From contig NAVB01000141.1 in assembly GCA_002179805.1 (NCBI GenBank), positions 1 to 52,218 on the forward strand: a DNA stretch of 52,218 bases. Direction: 5' to 3'. Positions 9,864 to 22,400 of the stretch are shown here, one piece after another. This DNA is from Acanthamoeba lenticulata (taxonomy: Eukaryota > Discosea > Longamoebia > Acanthamoebidae). Numbering within the stretch: position 1 is the first letter of the stretch; each line of letters starts with the position of its first letter. The notes under the pieces are model-generated. The model saw only the letters and a program-made list of their open reading frames with translations, made no database searches and was not told where the DNA came from. The position numbers and the translations under genes were made by a program.

Positions 9864-12800
9864 CGTCCAGTCGGATCAGATACCACCGGTGAGGTTGCGC
9901 TTGCCGCCCCGCTTGGGTGCCTTGCCCTTGCCACTCCCCTCTTCCTCCTCGTCCGATGAGCTTTCGTCCTCATCCTTCGCCCCACGCTCATCGTCGTCAT
10001 CTTGCACGAGGCCCTTGCGACCGGCCTCCCATGTGCGCGCTCCGTAGCGCTCTTCCTCCTCTTCCTCTTCTCCCTCGAAACCGCGCGCCGTCTGGGCCCT
10101 GTCGGACGGCTTGCTGCCTTTCTTGGTCGCCCTGCCTGGGTCGTCGCGCTGGCCCTTGAGAGAGCGCTCCTCCTCGAACAGGTTCTCGAGAGTCGTCACC
10201 ACCTCGTCCATGGTCATCCTGTACATACGACATCCAGAGTTCACAGCCGTTCGTTGAGCTCGTTGACGTTCACACACACACACACACACACACAAATGGG
10301 AGGAGAGAAAGAGAGGCGCGGCATAGACGCACCGATCGTCGGGATCGTGAGCCCAGCAGCGCGCGATGAGCCCGCTCAGCGCGTCGGGACAGTGGTCCGG
10401 CACGATGGGCCGGTTGCCCTTGATCACGTGCTTCGGGATGTCCCACTGCCGCTTGAGCTCCGTGTAAGGCTCGCGCCGCGTGTAAAGCACCCACAGCATG
10501 ATGCCGAACGAGTAAACGTCAATCTTGGCCGAGTAGGGCTTGTGCTCGAGGATCTCTGGCGCCATGTAGATGGGCGTGCCGAGCGCGGCCGTGTGGTTGA
10601 AGGCCTCCTGGGCCTGCGTGATCGACCGCGACGTGCCAAAGTCGGCGATCTTGCACGACACGGGCGCCTTGGCCGACAGCGACACCACGAGGAAGTTCTC
10701 CGGCTTGATGTCCCTGTGCAGCACCCCGTTCCTGTGTTTGTGTGTGTTTGTGTGATTGTGTTGCCACATCCCCCCCCCCAATCGATGATGGCGATGATGA
10801 TGAGCAACAGAGAGAAGATACGCGAAAGTGAACTCAGAATGAGTGAGAGAGAGAAAAAGAGGGGGAGGGAGCAAGAATGGACGGCACGTACGTGTGAAGG
10901 AAGGCGACGGCCTTGGCCATGTCGAGCGAGACCTTGAGCATGAGGAGATAGTTGAAGTTCTTGTCCGAGAACACGATGTCCGACACCGACCCGTTGGTGC
11001 ACAGCTCCGTCACGAGGCACGTCTTGCCCGGCACGAACGACGCGCCCACGAAGTTGAGCACATACGGGCACCGCAGGCGCGTCATGATGTCCACCTCCCT
11101 GCTCTCGCCCGCCAGTTCCGACGATGGGCGTCAGTCAACAGGAAGCGAACAGGAAAAAGGGACCCAAGGAGAAGAGAGGGGGGGGGGTAAGGAGACGCAC
11201 TTTTGGAACTCGGCCAACTGGCGGCGATCCATCTGCGAGTTGAGCACCTTGGCCGCCACCTCCTGTCCGCGATAGTTGGCCTTGAACACTGTCCCGAACG
11301 ATCCTTGCCCTGTTTATCATCCCCCCCCCCAAACCCCCCACAAGCATTGGGAAATTGGTTGGATGATTGACGTGGTTGGCGTGTTTTGCATGCCAAGACA
11401 CCACCAAGAAGGGAGGAGGGCGATTGGCGAACCGATGGGCGGAGGCACGGTGATGATCTCGTCCGGATCGAGCTTCGTCGACAGCTCGCCCACGAGCTTG
11501 ATCGTGATCAGATGCGACCCGAGGCCCTCCACGTCGAACTTGATCTTGCGCTCCACGTTGGTCGTCATCAGCAGCGTCACGTGCACGTGCACCGTCACGC
11601 TCCGCCCGGCCTTCAGCACGCCCGACCCCGGGTGCAGCCGGCACGCAAACTTGTCGTTCTCTGTCGGCACGAAGAAGGTGAACCGCCGCGTGGCCGCCCC
11701 GTGGTTGGTGATCACGATCTCGTCGCTCACTTCCTCGTCCACCGGACACTTGTCGTTCGACCCGAGCCCGAACGTCAGCACCTTGGGCTCGAAGCTCAGG
11801 TTCACTGACTCCAGGTCCTTCACCGACAGCTGCTTGCCCAGCAGCAGACTGCCTCGGGCCGACGAGCTCGAGGAGGCCGAGGTTTCGGACATGTCCTCCA
11901 TCTCGATCGAGGCCTCGTCGTCGGACCACTCGTCGGCGAGAAGAAGCTCGGCCTCGCGCTTCTTCCGACGGGCCAGCGCGAGGAACACGAGAGCGGCAAT
12001 CAACAACGCGAGGCAGAGGAGGAGGCCGCCCACGACGCCTCCCACAACACCGCCCACGATGGCGCCCGTGTCGTCCGACGACGAGCAGCTCGACCCGTCG
12101 AGGCACGTGTTGAGCAGGTTGAGCCGCGCCGCCGACGACCGCGTGGGCCCATGGTAGACCAGCTCGTTCTCCGTCGGATTGAAGGCAAAGATGACCTTGT
12201 TGAGGCCCTCGTCGATCGTGTGGTCCCACGGGTCGCTGCTCGCGATCCGCTTCGAGAACCGACACGTCACCACGCCGTTCTCAAACGTCGCCGACGTGTC
12301 GAACAGGTCGTTGCGTCCGCCCGCCAGCGTCTGGTCGCGCGTCGGCGGACCCACGTCGAGCGCGTAAGCGTCGATGAACTCCCACGTCCCGTTGGCCCAC
12401 CGCCGGCAGATGTGGATGTCGGCGTTCTTCATCGTTGCGTCGTCGGCGTGGAAGCCCACGCCCACCCAGCCGCTGTTGCGGCACTGGATCATCATGTGGA
12501 TGGCGTTGTTGGGCCGGTCGGGCGTCCACGACAGCCGGTAGGCCGGCGACAGGTCGACGTAGTTGGTGAACTCGCCCGTGTTGCCGAAGAACTGGTCTCC
12601 GCCGATGTTGGCCAGGTAGCGCTCCTGCAGGAAGAACGTTTCGCCAGGCGTGGAGCCCCACTTGGTGACGTTCATGTTGCGCGCGATGATGTCCATTACC
12701 GTCTAGAAGAACAGCAAGCAATCCCGCAGCCGGCGATGAGTCAAGTCCCTCAGCATGTGGATGCAGAATAAGCACGTACGGTGTTGTGGATGGCGGCCAG

Positions 12801-14185
12801 CTCGGCGTCGGTGAACATGCCCTTGCGCTCGTACCAGAAGCGATCGCCGTCACGCAGCCGCTCGAACTGGTTCATGATCACCGTGTGGAACATCTCGCCC
12901 ACGCTTGCGCCGATCACGTGCGCTGCATTGTGGGAGCGTCGGCAGCCCAAGAGGTCATCATGGGGCAATGAGGTCGATGGTTCAGAAGCGACAACGTACG
13001 TTCAAGGAGGCCCCCGACGTATGGGTCCAGCGCGTCGTAGTCATTGCCGTAGAGCTCAAACAGGATGTTCTGGATGCGCCGTCACATGACACGTAAGCCA
13101 CACGCCTACTAAGACAACAAGCAGGATCGCAAGTACCTGAATCGTCTGGTCGTCGGTGAGGTCGCTCCACGACGTGATGGGCGGCAGGTTGAGGTACTGC
13201 CGGGCCCTGTTGTAGCTCGGCATTCCGTGGTCCCTGTTTACGGCGACCCTCAGTGAGCGAGGCATGAGGCAGCCGAGAGGATGGATGCATCGGGCTCAGC
13301 GACCATACCGAGCGCGCTGGATGTTGGTGGCGGGCAGATCGCCGCAGATGACTTCGTGGCCCGGGTTCGTGAACTGGTTCCAGGTCGGGGTGGAGAACAT
13401 GTAGTTGCGCCTGTGCGGAGCGACCCAACCCGATCAGGAGGGCTGGCGTCAAGCGCGGACAAGCAGAAGACGTCGACGTACAGATCGTCGACGAAGGAGG
13501 TGTCAATCAGGCCCTGCCGCTGGACGGTGAGGCCGCGGAGGAGGTCCTCCACCATGCCCGGCGTGTCTTCGATCATCCTGGTTTTGCTGCACTCGTCACC
13601 GTTCCCCCAATGCTTGTCAGCTCCCTCATGATTGACCATGGAGGAATCGTCAACGACGTACAAAAACCAGTCGCGGACGAGGATGTTGCCCAGCGGGCTC
13701 TGCTTGTACTCGGCGTCGGCCAGGAACACCTGCGAGTTGACCGCCGAGTGGCCGTAGCGCATGGCCACCGAGCAGAAAAAGTTCTCCATGCCCGCGTCCA
13801 CCGACGCGTTGTACCCATCTGCGAATGCCGCGCGCGTCCCAAGTCAGCGCAAACTCAGTGCCCGAAGGCTGCCATCGGGGGGGGGGGACGCACTCTGGCT
13901 GTAGGTGGTAGAGTCCAGCGGAACGCCCATGTCGGCGGCGAGCCACTCGCGCGTGGTGATCTTCTGCAGATACGCGATCACCCACTTGCGCGACTCCTCG
14001 AACAGCCGATCCTCGGACCAGTCTGCGTGGGCCGCGCGGAACTCATCGCACAGGCGGTTGTGCTCGAGGCCAAAGACCTCGGTGAGGGCGATGAGGTCGG
14101 GGGTCTTGTTGGTGCGCAGATCGCCGCGCATCTTCCAGATGCGCTCGCCCAGCAGCGTCTCCGGAATGAACGTCAAGCCCAGCTA
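9864..14185 (-). repeat. Arm 1 of a long inverted repeat (RK-A mid/3' half)
   Basis: From the exon beginning TFIPETLLGERIWKMRG to 12 bases past the stop codon, RK-A matches RK-C (27634-31994) in opposite orientation. Exon stretches of more than 70 bases compared by eye in the DOMON region differ at single positions. The intron before the kinase Gly-rich loop (about 11390-11310) is also almost identical, including a G-tract that differs mainly in length. The middle of the peroxidase domain is less alike, with several substitutions per exon and different introns. Homology stops sharply 12 bases after the TGA. Confidence 0.85.
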
Positions 14186-15476
14186 ATAGAGAGGCACATC
14201 CACCACCCATGCGCTTCCGGTTAAAGATCAGGCGCGAGGCAAGGAGGAGGTCGGTTGGTGGTACCAAGGCAGGGTCGAACCAGTTCGAGTTGTTGAGTTT
14301 GCACGAAAGGCCGTTATCTGTCGTGTGGGAGCACGAGGTGATCAACAAAGCGCTGCTGACCACTTTTTTCCAAACAACACGCCCATGCTCATTGTTGAGA
14401 ACGTACTCTCACGAATCTGCTGGTAGGAGAACGGAGCCCCAGGAGGCCCATAGCCAGTCGAGCTGCAGTCCCGACCAGACCATGTTAGTCGACAATAAAG
14501 AAATAAACCAAAAATAAAAAATAAAAAAGGAACGAACCCGTAGAGCCACGAGCCATCAATCCAGCCGGTGATATCGTGGAATTGCAGCCGAGGGCCGGGG
14601 ATGCGAGGATGGGCGGGAGACCGGTCCAGCGGGCACATCAGGTTGGAGTTGGCCATCGGGTTGTAATAGTAGTCGTCTGTGGAGCAAGCGGCGGTGAGCG
14701 CGACATGTAGATGTCGACAACACCGGTGGTCCATCGTCGTGAGGGAGTGCGAGGACGAGGAGGTCCGTACCAACGGGGATGGGGATGCCAAAGGGCTCGC
14801 GCTCGTAGGTGGTGTTCTCGGGAAGCAGGAACGGGAGCGACTCGTTGAGCTGGAGGCCGCGGACGGTGTTGCAGATGTCCAGCACGGTGAGCTGGCCCCA
14901 GATGGTCTGCAGGTCGTTGACCAGGTGCGAGTTGGCCCCGGGGACCCGCGCAAAGAGCAGGTTGCTGATCTTGCGGGCGCTGGTGCCATTGTGCCGTGCT
15001 GGCAGGTGGGTCGCCGGGTCGTCGTACTCCTGCTTGATGAGGTCTTGGAAGAAGAAGAGATAGAGCCGAGAGACGGGGTCAGCTGCCATCCTCTTCCTAT
15101 CGTTGGCTTGCTCGCTAAGAAGACAACGTACTGTTGATGAACGGGGAGAAGGCCCCGTTCATGCCGACGTTATCGAGGTTGTTAAACGTTCCTGTGGACC
15201 ACATAGCACACAACGCCCGTCGGTCAGAAGGCCACGCGAGGGTCCAAATTAAGACCGCACGGTCGCGTGGTTGCCAACAACGGGAAATTGCGTCTCACGT
15301 CATAAGTTGTGGCGAGGCAGGACCATGGAGGGGAAGTGGGGCGAACCGTTGGGCTGGCGGGTGAGGAGAAAACTGCTGCCGTATTCGCCTTCGAGGCCAG
15401 GGTCAGCCGCGAGGGTCGAGGCAGCGACGACCCAAAGAACGAAAACGACCAGAAGAACGAAGCCCTTCAGGTCCAT
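9876..15476 (-). CDS. RK-A: peroxidase-DOMON-TM-MSP-like-TKL receptor kinase
   Basis: This large intron-rich gene encodes a predicted single-pass receptor kinase. Order from the N-terminus: signal peptide MDLKGFVLLVVFVLWVVAAS (15476 down); animal haem-peroxidase domain (about 15150-12690) with NDLQTIWGQLTVLDICNTV, ITGWIDGSWLYG, MRGDLRTNKTPDLIALTEVF, the proximal-His motif GLEHNRLCDEF, RLFEESRKWVIAYLQKITTR, DHGMPSYNRAR and GDRFWYERKGMF; DOMON domain (about 12620-12110; YRLSWTPDRP, GWVGVGFHADD, NADIHICRRW); transmembrane helix (about 12070-11965); MSP/ASH-like sandwich (about 11800-11450; SFEPKVLTFGLGSNDKCPVD); kinase (about 11310-10210; VAAKVLNS, HRDIKPENF, DFGTSRS, MAPEILEHKPY, DVYSFGIMLW); charged tail ending KRGGKRNLTGGI. 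The distal peroxidase His is Leu. The kinase motifs look active and TKL-like. Ligand and substrate are unknown. Confidence 0.88.
10271..10293. repeat. CA/TG microsatellite in an RK-A intron
   Basis: A run of about eleven CA units lies in the intron that splits the kinase domain after DPDDR. RK-C has no comparable run in its corresponding intron, so the tract arose or was lost after the two copies were last homogenised. Confidence 0.85.
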
Positions 15477-15995
15477 GTTCGTTCGCTTTCGCAACAGCCG
15501 TTTTTGTTTCAAACAGAGCCTTCCTTGTTTGGTCACGTGTACCAGGGGCAGCAGACGGCGTCGGGTACAGGGTTCGTGTGTGGGGAACGTGCAGCGAAAT
15601 GACTGCGGGAGGCACCGCCTTTTTGACCAGCTGTGATTACTTGGGTTCCTGGCTTTATCCCGCTAGCGCCACGGAGTTGAAGATGAATCTAAGGTCAATG
15701 ATTGGCCCGCGCCAGGACGCGATTGACGTGAGCGTTCGTTCCCACCACATCAAGCTTCTGGTCACCAAACTTGGCGTAGGGCCTGCGGCTTCCTCCTGCC
15801 ACGGAGAAAACCGACAAGGAGGCCTCCTCACCATCTGCATGTGCTCGCAAATAGTGCTTTGGTATCCTTGTTACAGTGTAAAGAGGCGTCGTCGCCAACT
15901 TCTTCAAAAAGAAACCCAAACATACGCCAGCGCGATTTGCAAACAAGTAGCGAGTTGGGCGTACTCTTCGCGGCCAGGGGTGAAACAATCTACAA
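15477..15995. other. Intergenic region between RK-A and the K+ transporter
   Basis: This is 5' flanking sequence of RK-A and 3' flanking sequence of the K+ transporter gene, both on the minus strand. Open frames here are short and unlike known proteins. I see no repeat, RNA gene or clear promoter motif. Confidence 0.5.
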
Positions 15996-18900
15996 TCACA
16001 CGTCCGTTTCAGTGTCTGTAGCTGGGACATTCAGCAAGCTCGGGTCTTCCTCAGTGTCGGTCGTGATGGACGTGACGCCGGCGCCCTTGACGTGTTTCTT
16101 CTTCTTGTCGTCTTCACTGCTTCCGGGGACGTCTAGATCCTCGAGCGACACCGTATCCTCTTCATCCTCACTCACCACCTGTACGCCCCAGTCGGTCAAC
16201 AGATCGCAGCAGAAAGCAAGCAGAGTGAGGAGAACGTACCTCGACGTCACCCAAGTCGTCTTCCTCAAAGGTGAGAGAGTTGGGCACCGTGACGGCCGAA
16301 TCGATGGATTCAGGCAAGCCCCTGTGCTTGCCCAGGATCATGATGAAGAGCAGCACCATCTTGGACCCGTCCTTCCACACACCGCAGAACGAATACGGCA
16401 GCGTGCCATAGCCCAGCGTAAGCCCGACCGTGCCTGTTGTGTTGGTCGATGATCATCGTTTTTGTGTTGATGTGAGTCCATCATGACCATGAAATAGAGA
16501 GGGCCCGGGGATCTCCTGGTGGAGAAGGACGGACCGTAGGCTGAGACTACTTCGAACCAAATCTTGAAGATAGACCAGTTGGGATCCGTCGCGAGTGGCA
16601 CTTCCTCAATCATGCAGATGAAGAGCAGGCCGATGAAGAGGAGGATGAAATGGCGCATGAAGATATTCTGGGCCTGGGAGCCCACCGTGTTGGTCGTCTT
16701 GCTGACCTTTTCGCCTGTGGGTCCGGTGATTCAAGTGCAGCAAAAAGTGAGCCATGCGTGGCTCAAGCAGATCCACTACGACAACGACGACGTACTTGCG
16801 ACGAGGCTGTCGTTCGCCTTGCTGGTGTAGCGCAGCGTGATGACGACCGGCGAAGCGGCAACGTACATCATGCCGGTGAAGAGCAGCAGATTGGCCACAG
16901 AGAGCTTGGTGATATCAACTGAGTTGAAGCCTGACGTGCGAATGGCAACGCTCTGTTTTGATTGACCAGTTATATACATGGCATCTGTTGGAGCGCGAAA
17001 GAGGGAGAAGAGTAAGAACCTGGAAATACATGTTCATCAGCTTCTGTCCGGCGTTGAGGCCGTCATAGGCCGAGCTGTTCCAATCCAGCATGATCTCGAA
17101 CAGGAACTCGATTGTGTTCAGCGAGAGCAGCACCAGCAACAGCCACCTGGATGGGTGTCAGCAAAGTGGAAGAGTACAACACAAAAAAAAAATGATATAA
17201 AAAAAGAATAACAAAAAAGGCGTTAAGACGAACTTAGTCTCGGACGAGGGGAAGAGATGGGTGAAGCAGCGACGCGGGTGGTCCAACATGTAACGGTACA
17301 CGGGCTTCCACCGCCTGGGAACCGCAGAAGTTTTGATGATGATGCCGGTCAGGAAAGGAAAGATGGAGGACTCATGAGCGAGTGTCGCGACACGTACCGC
17401 AGGAAGGGAAGGTGGTAAAGGCCGGTGATGATGCCGCGCAGCAGCAGAGGAAAGGCCGTGTTGCCGGTGAAGATGAGCAGCGACATGACGATCAGAGGCA
17501 ACGGGTAGCGCTGCCATTGCACCATATTGTCGCCAAAGGTCGAGTAGCCGCAGTTGCCAAAAGCCGAGATCGCGTGGAAGAGGCCCCACCTGCAACGTTG
17601 AGATGAGCCCTTAGTACTAGCTTGCGCAATCGTTCCAACAAAGGGACCGATGTCGATGTGGTTTTTCATTGTGGCGTGGGCGTACCAGGCAGGATTGTTG
17701 TCGTTCCGTTCGATGATGTCCCGTGCGGACGGGTCGCCGGCCATATGCGCAGCCATGATGATCCAACCGCATCCGACCAGCACGCAGTAGTAGAGCGGCA
17801 CAATGACCACGAGCTGCCACAAGGCATTGTACTCGTCTTGGCGAAGAGACAGACACAAGATTAGTGGACGCCGCTGAAGCGGTATCAATGAAGCGGTGCA
17901 GCACAGCTATGGAGGCCGAAAGGTACCGGTCAAGGTGGGCGAGATCTTGTTCTTCTTGAAGTGCTTGCGGTAATAGTAGATTCGAATGATGACGGGCACC
18001 GTGGTGAGCAGTACGCTGTTGCCCAGGAAGATGAGGGCCGCGATGATCACCTGCCCGAGCCGACTGAACTGCGAAAAGTTGGAGGGGAAAAGCCTGTCGC
18101 GCACAAACACCGTTGGAGTGAGGCGCGCCCAGCGATAGATGAGATGACCCTTGAACGAAATCATGCACGAACCCTGTTTGCGTGCAGGCCGAGACAGCGT
18201 GGAACAGTGAGTCGAGGAAGGTCATCTCACTCGACAGCCCGAGCTGTGACACGTAGACGAGAATGCCGCCTGTCCCGCCAGCTTCATTGTCAACGCCGTT
18301 GAACGTCCTCCAATGTACATTGGAGAGCTTATAAGGCGTGGGCCAAAGAGAAGCAAACCAAAGATCGAGAGGAACCAGATGTAGAGGAAATGAATGCGGA
18401 AGTAGTTGAACGGCGGCCACAGGAAGCCAAGGACGGTCTCGTAGCCCCACACGTAGAAAGGCACGACCACCTCCTGCTCATCCGGTTCTGCGGCCGGTCT
18501 GCCGAGACGTCACGCGCCCATGGTGCGCACGACTAGGTTGAGTTGCTTTTGGCGCGTGCCTCATGATTCCGCGCCAGGACAACTGGAGTCGTACTTAAAC
18601 AGCGGGTTGTGGCTTGCATGCCACTTTACCGGCTTACCACCCTTCTTCTTTCGCTCACTCTCTTCGCTGACGCTCCTCTTGCGCAGGCCCGACGTCTCCC
18701 CTGTAGAGCTCTCTGCAGGCCACCAACAACAAACATGAATGGTGCGCTGACAACTCCGGAGTGGAAGGGCCACTAAAAGTGGGGAGCTAGCTAGGGAAGT
18801 ACTTCTGCGGCGGGAGAGGGAGGCAGCTTGCTCGTTCTCAGCTGTGCGGAAGAGGCCCCACATCTTGGCGCCCCCTGCAGGCGCCTGTTCTGTCGTTGTA

Positions 18901-19043
18901 CTAGGCTGGACATCTTCGACTGTCTCTTCATCGTACTCTTGGTCGCTGTCGTCGCGCCTCGTGGGTTGAAAGCGTTCCATTTCCAACCACTCGTCATCGG
19001 AGCCACGCGTACTCTCGTTGTTGCCTTCCGACTGTGGCTCCAT
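15996..19043 (-). CDS. Trk/HKT-family potassium transporter
   Basis: This is a cation transporter of the Trk/Ktr/HKT superfamily in the plasma or contractile-vacuole membrane. The acidic, Ser-rich N-terminal tail (MEPQSEGNNESTRGSDDEWL) is cytosolic. Four P-loop repeats follow, each with a filter Gly: FHAVSACTQTGLFPSNFSQ (joined across an intron near 18170), FHAISAFGNCGYSTFGDN (about 17560-17510), SVAIRTSGFNSVDI (about 16950-16905) and FEVVSAYGTVGLTLGYGT (about 16550-16400, interrupted by an intron). Gly at all four filter positions is the K+-permissive pattern, as opposed to Ser in the first loop of Na+-selective plant HKT1 proteins. Flanking helices include FLSIFGLLLFGPRLI and HFILLFIGLLFICMIEEVP. 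The C-terminal tail is acidic and ends NVPATDTETDV. The gene is head-to-head with RK-B across about 410 bases. Confidence 0.9.
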
Positions 19044-19454
19044 CTGCAGTCGCTGTGGATGGCGCAGTCGTCTTGCTCTCTAGTTTTTTGGAGTTCGTAT
19101 CTCGCTGCGGAGAGTTCTTTTTGCCCCATTTCTTCCGTTTTCTTTCATTTTTTCCTTGCGCTTACTGAGCTGTCTGGTGGTAGTCATCTCCTCATGACGA
19201 TGTTCATCACTGGACCTTGGTGCCAACCCGTAATCGCTTCCTAAGTTGGTCCTCCAGGCTGTTAGGACCCTTCAGGTTTTGTTCAAACCGGAAAAGTAAG
19301 CCTTTTTTATCAATGAATATTAGTTCTTCTGTTTAGGTAGTTACGTCGGTTTTAGGATTCGCTCGCCAAGCAACGACGGCCCAAACAGGCCAAGCACTCT
19401 AAGGGCTGTCTTCCACGTGAAGGAAGGAAGAAGAACCATCTGCTGCATGGTGTA
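19044..19454. promoter_or_regulatory. Shared divergent promoter region (K+ transporter / RK-B)
   Basis: About 410 bases separate the divergent start codons of the K+ transporter (left) and RK-B (right), so promoters for both must lie here or inside the first exons. The right part is AT-richer than the flanking genes. I could not single out a convincing TATA box or repeated element. Confidence 0.45.
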
Positions 19455-22400
19455 ATGAAGGCGTTACATAGACAATCAACAACGTTAATCGTTGCATGTA
19501 TTGTAGCATTCCTTTACTACATTACGCCTTGCCTAAGCGTTAACACTACCGATCCTGGCCTGGGTGGTACCTATGGGTCAACTGCCGCTCTCACCAGACA
19601 GGCAGACGGTGCGCACCCTTTTGTTTGTGGCCGCCAGCTCACTCTCGGCCGTTGGCCTTACCCCCTTTTTTTATTTCAACTGGACAGGCCGCAACAACAA
19701 CGTGAATAATCCAGACTGGAATGGAGCTGCCAGCCCATACAGAGCTGGTGCGTAGCTGTTCTCTGACATAGAATTCGATTTCTTCTTTAATCTAATCTCC
19801 CCGACAGTGTTAATACCCCATGCCTACTCGGATGCTAACGGCACACCTCTCCGGTACGTAGACAACTACGAGACAGCGCTACTCGTATGCATGCAGTTGC
19901 TTTTGATGGCTTACCAGCACGACACAGGGCCTCAGAGAAGAGCGCACGCCTTATCAGCAACAAACTCACCTCTGTTCTGCCCCGTACGCCCGTTGTTGGC
20001 CCCTTTGTGGTTTTCATTTTGAAAGAAACTGATTTCGGGGTTCTTTCGCCGTGAGCGCAGCTGTGAACACGTATCTGACCAACGCGCTGACAACGGCCTG
20101 GGGCAAACTTCTCGCGCTGGACCTTTGTGGCACTGTTCCTGGTGTGTAGGGCCCTCTAGTTTCTACCTGTAAGCTGGCTGTTGCTTGCGCTTTTATCTGA
20201 CCTGCTGCCCTCTTACATTAGGGCGCTTGCTCAACACGACCTATTCGTCCTTGCTCAACGGGTCGTCCTACACGGTCGAGAGTGTCAACATTCCTATACC
20301 TCTTGGTATATCATTCGCCAGAGCATCTGTGCTTTGCTTGATTCAACTGACTGGAAACGACGTGTGACCTCAGACGACCTCTACATAAACCCAAACGCTG
20401 ATCCGAATGTCGCTTGCCCGCTCGAGCGCTCTGCTCCTTGGCCAAACGCTCTCGCCGCCGGTCAGCGGAGGCAATTTAACGCAGTAACGGGCTGGCTTGA
20501 TGCATCGTGGCTCTACGGGTATTCCCATCCATGGACGTGATTGCAGTCAGGCCAAAGAACAGAGAAAGGTCTGACCCAGAGATTCCTCACTGTGCGTTTC
20601 GCGTATGGCCAGCAACGTGGGCAACGGTGTCGTTCCGTCCGGCTCGGACCAGTTCTCGTACCAACAAATCCGTGAGACGGACAGCAGTGGCCAAATGCTG
20701 TGCCGTCTCAACAACAGCCGCTGGGCTGTTCCCTCGGAGGTATCTCCTTTATCTTCTGGAAAGAGTGGCCCTTTTTTGTGTAGGCCTAAGCCTTGATGGT
20801 ATCCACAGTTCGGCACGCCTCCGATTCCCTTGTCGAACTCGGCCGCCATATGGAAGGTTAGGGGCGACCTCCGCCTCAACCAAGTCCCCGACGCCGTTGC
20901 CCTGGCCGAAGTATTTGGACGCGAGCACAACCGCTTGTGCGCCGAATTCCAAGCGGCGTACTCGAGCTGGACTCAGGATCAACTGTTCGAAGAGACGCGC
21001 AAATGGTTCATTCACCTATCCTGGAGCTGTTGCTTCTTCTTTTGCTGCCCCGTATCCATGATAACAAGGCCAAATGCCATTATTGACTAGTCATGATGCA
21101 CAGGGTTATTGCCTTCTTTCAAAAGATCACCACGCGCGAGTGGCTCGCGGCCGAGCTGGGAGCCACCTTGAACAGCACTGCGTACAGCACGAGTACGCCC
21201 CAGCGTCCCCACTGCCCACTCTTGACCACGCACGTGCCCTAGTGACATGCCGTGCGTGTGCACGTCGCCAATCTAGACGGCTACGTCCAGTCTGCTGACC
21301 CGCGCATCGAAAACTTTTTCTGCTCTGTCGCCATGCGCTATGGACACTCCGAGGTGCGGGCAACCATACCGCTCATTGTTGACGAAGACCTGACTTCTTC
21401 ATGATGCCAATGATGCTGATGATTGGGGGCTGTTTGGTGAACAGGTGACGTCCATCATCAACTTGGTCGACGACAACCTGAAGGAGATTCCCTTTGGCAA
21501 CATCCTCCGGCGTGACTGGTTCTAGTACGGCAATACGTACCGCATCGCATCGTCTTTGGCTCTCAGTCTTAACGTCAAACCTTTGCTGTGAGCAGCAAGA
21601 CCAAGGATCTGTTCGACTTCAATCTCACGGAGCCGCTTCTGCAAGGATTGCCGGTCACTCGCCAAGGCATGTCGGACACTTCATTCATCGACGATCTGTA
21701 CGTGGGGACGAAAACCCAATCATTTGGTTGTGAAGGTGCTAACATTGTTGTTCTCTTTTCTCTTCTCCGAAAGGCGCAATTACTTGTTCTCGACCTCCAA
21801 CTGGAACCAGGTAGAGGCTCCGCAGAATCCTCTGCTCTTTAGTTCGAAACTGATCTGACGGTATTTCCTCTTCTAGTTCCGTGCAGGGCGGCCGGCGTGC
21901 GGCGACTTGGTGGCGACCAACATACAACGTGGCCGGTACGGACCCATCCCAAACACCCAGCCAACGCGCTACTCACCCTCGGATGTTTTATGGCCACCAG
22001 CGACCACGGCATGCCCAGCTACAACGCTGTCCGACTGGCGCTGGGAATGTCCTCTGTCGCCTCATGGAATTCGGTCACCAGTAATGCTGCTCTCCGAGTA
22101 CGCATGCCTCCCACCGCAAGCTACCATTCTTGCAAAAAAAGCCAAGTAGGACCCCTCACGTTGTGCACATAATCTTTTACGCCTTCTTCTCTTGCCAGGC
22201 ACTCCTCAACGACCTCTATCCGGATGGCCCCGCCGCTGCCGACCCCTACGTTGTGGGCCTCGTCGAAGGTACAGGAAACAAACACGCAAGCGCGCACGCA
22301 ACATCCTGGCACTGGCCTTTTGTGTATGAATTAACGACGTGGCCCTTTGTGTTCAGCGAGCGCCAACACCAATACGGGCGGTCACGCAGGAACTGTCATG

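Noticed and set aside
12151..12771. Plus-strand open frame of about 200 codons opposite the RK-A DOMON exon
   Set aside because: An Arg/Val/His-rich shadow frame. A matching shadow lies opposite the RK-C exon (29122-29703), as expected for two near-identical exons.
15578..16021. Possible plus-strand gene between RK-A and the K+ transporter
   Set aside because: There is no recognisable domain or splice context, and it runs into the 3' end of the transporter.
20507..21061. Plus-strand Arg/Ser-rich open frame within RK-B
   Set aside because: It crosses real exons in another frame. The peroxidase motifs are in the alternative frame with GT-AG introns.
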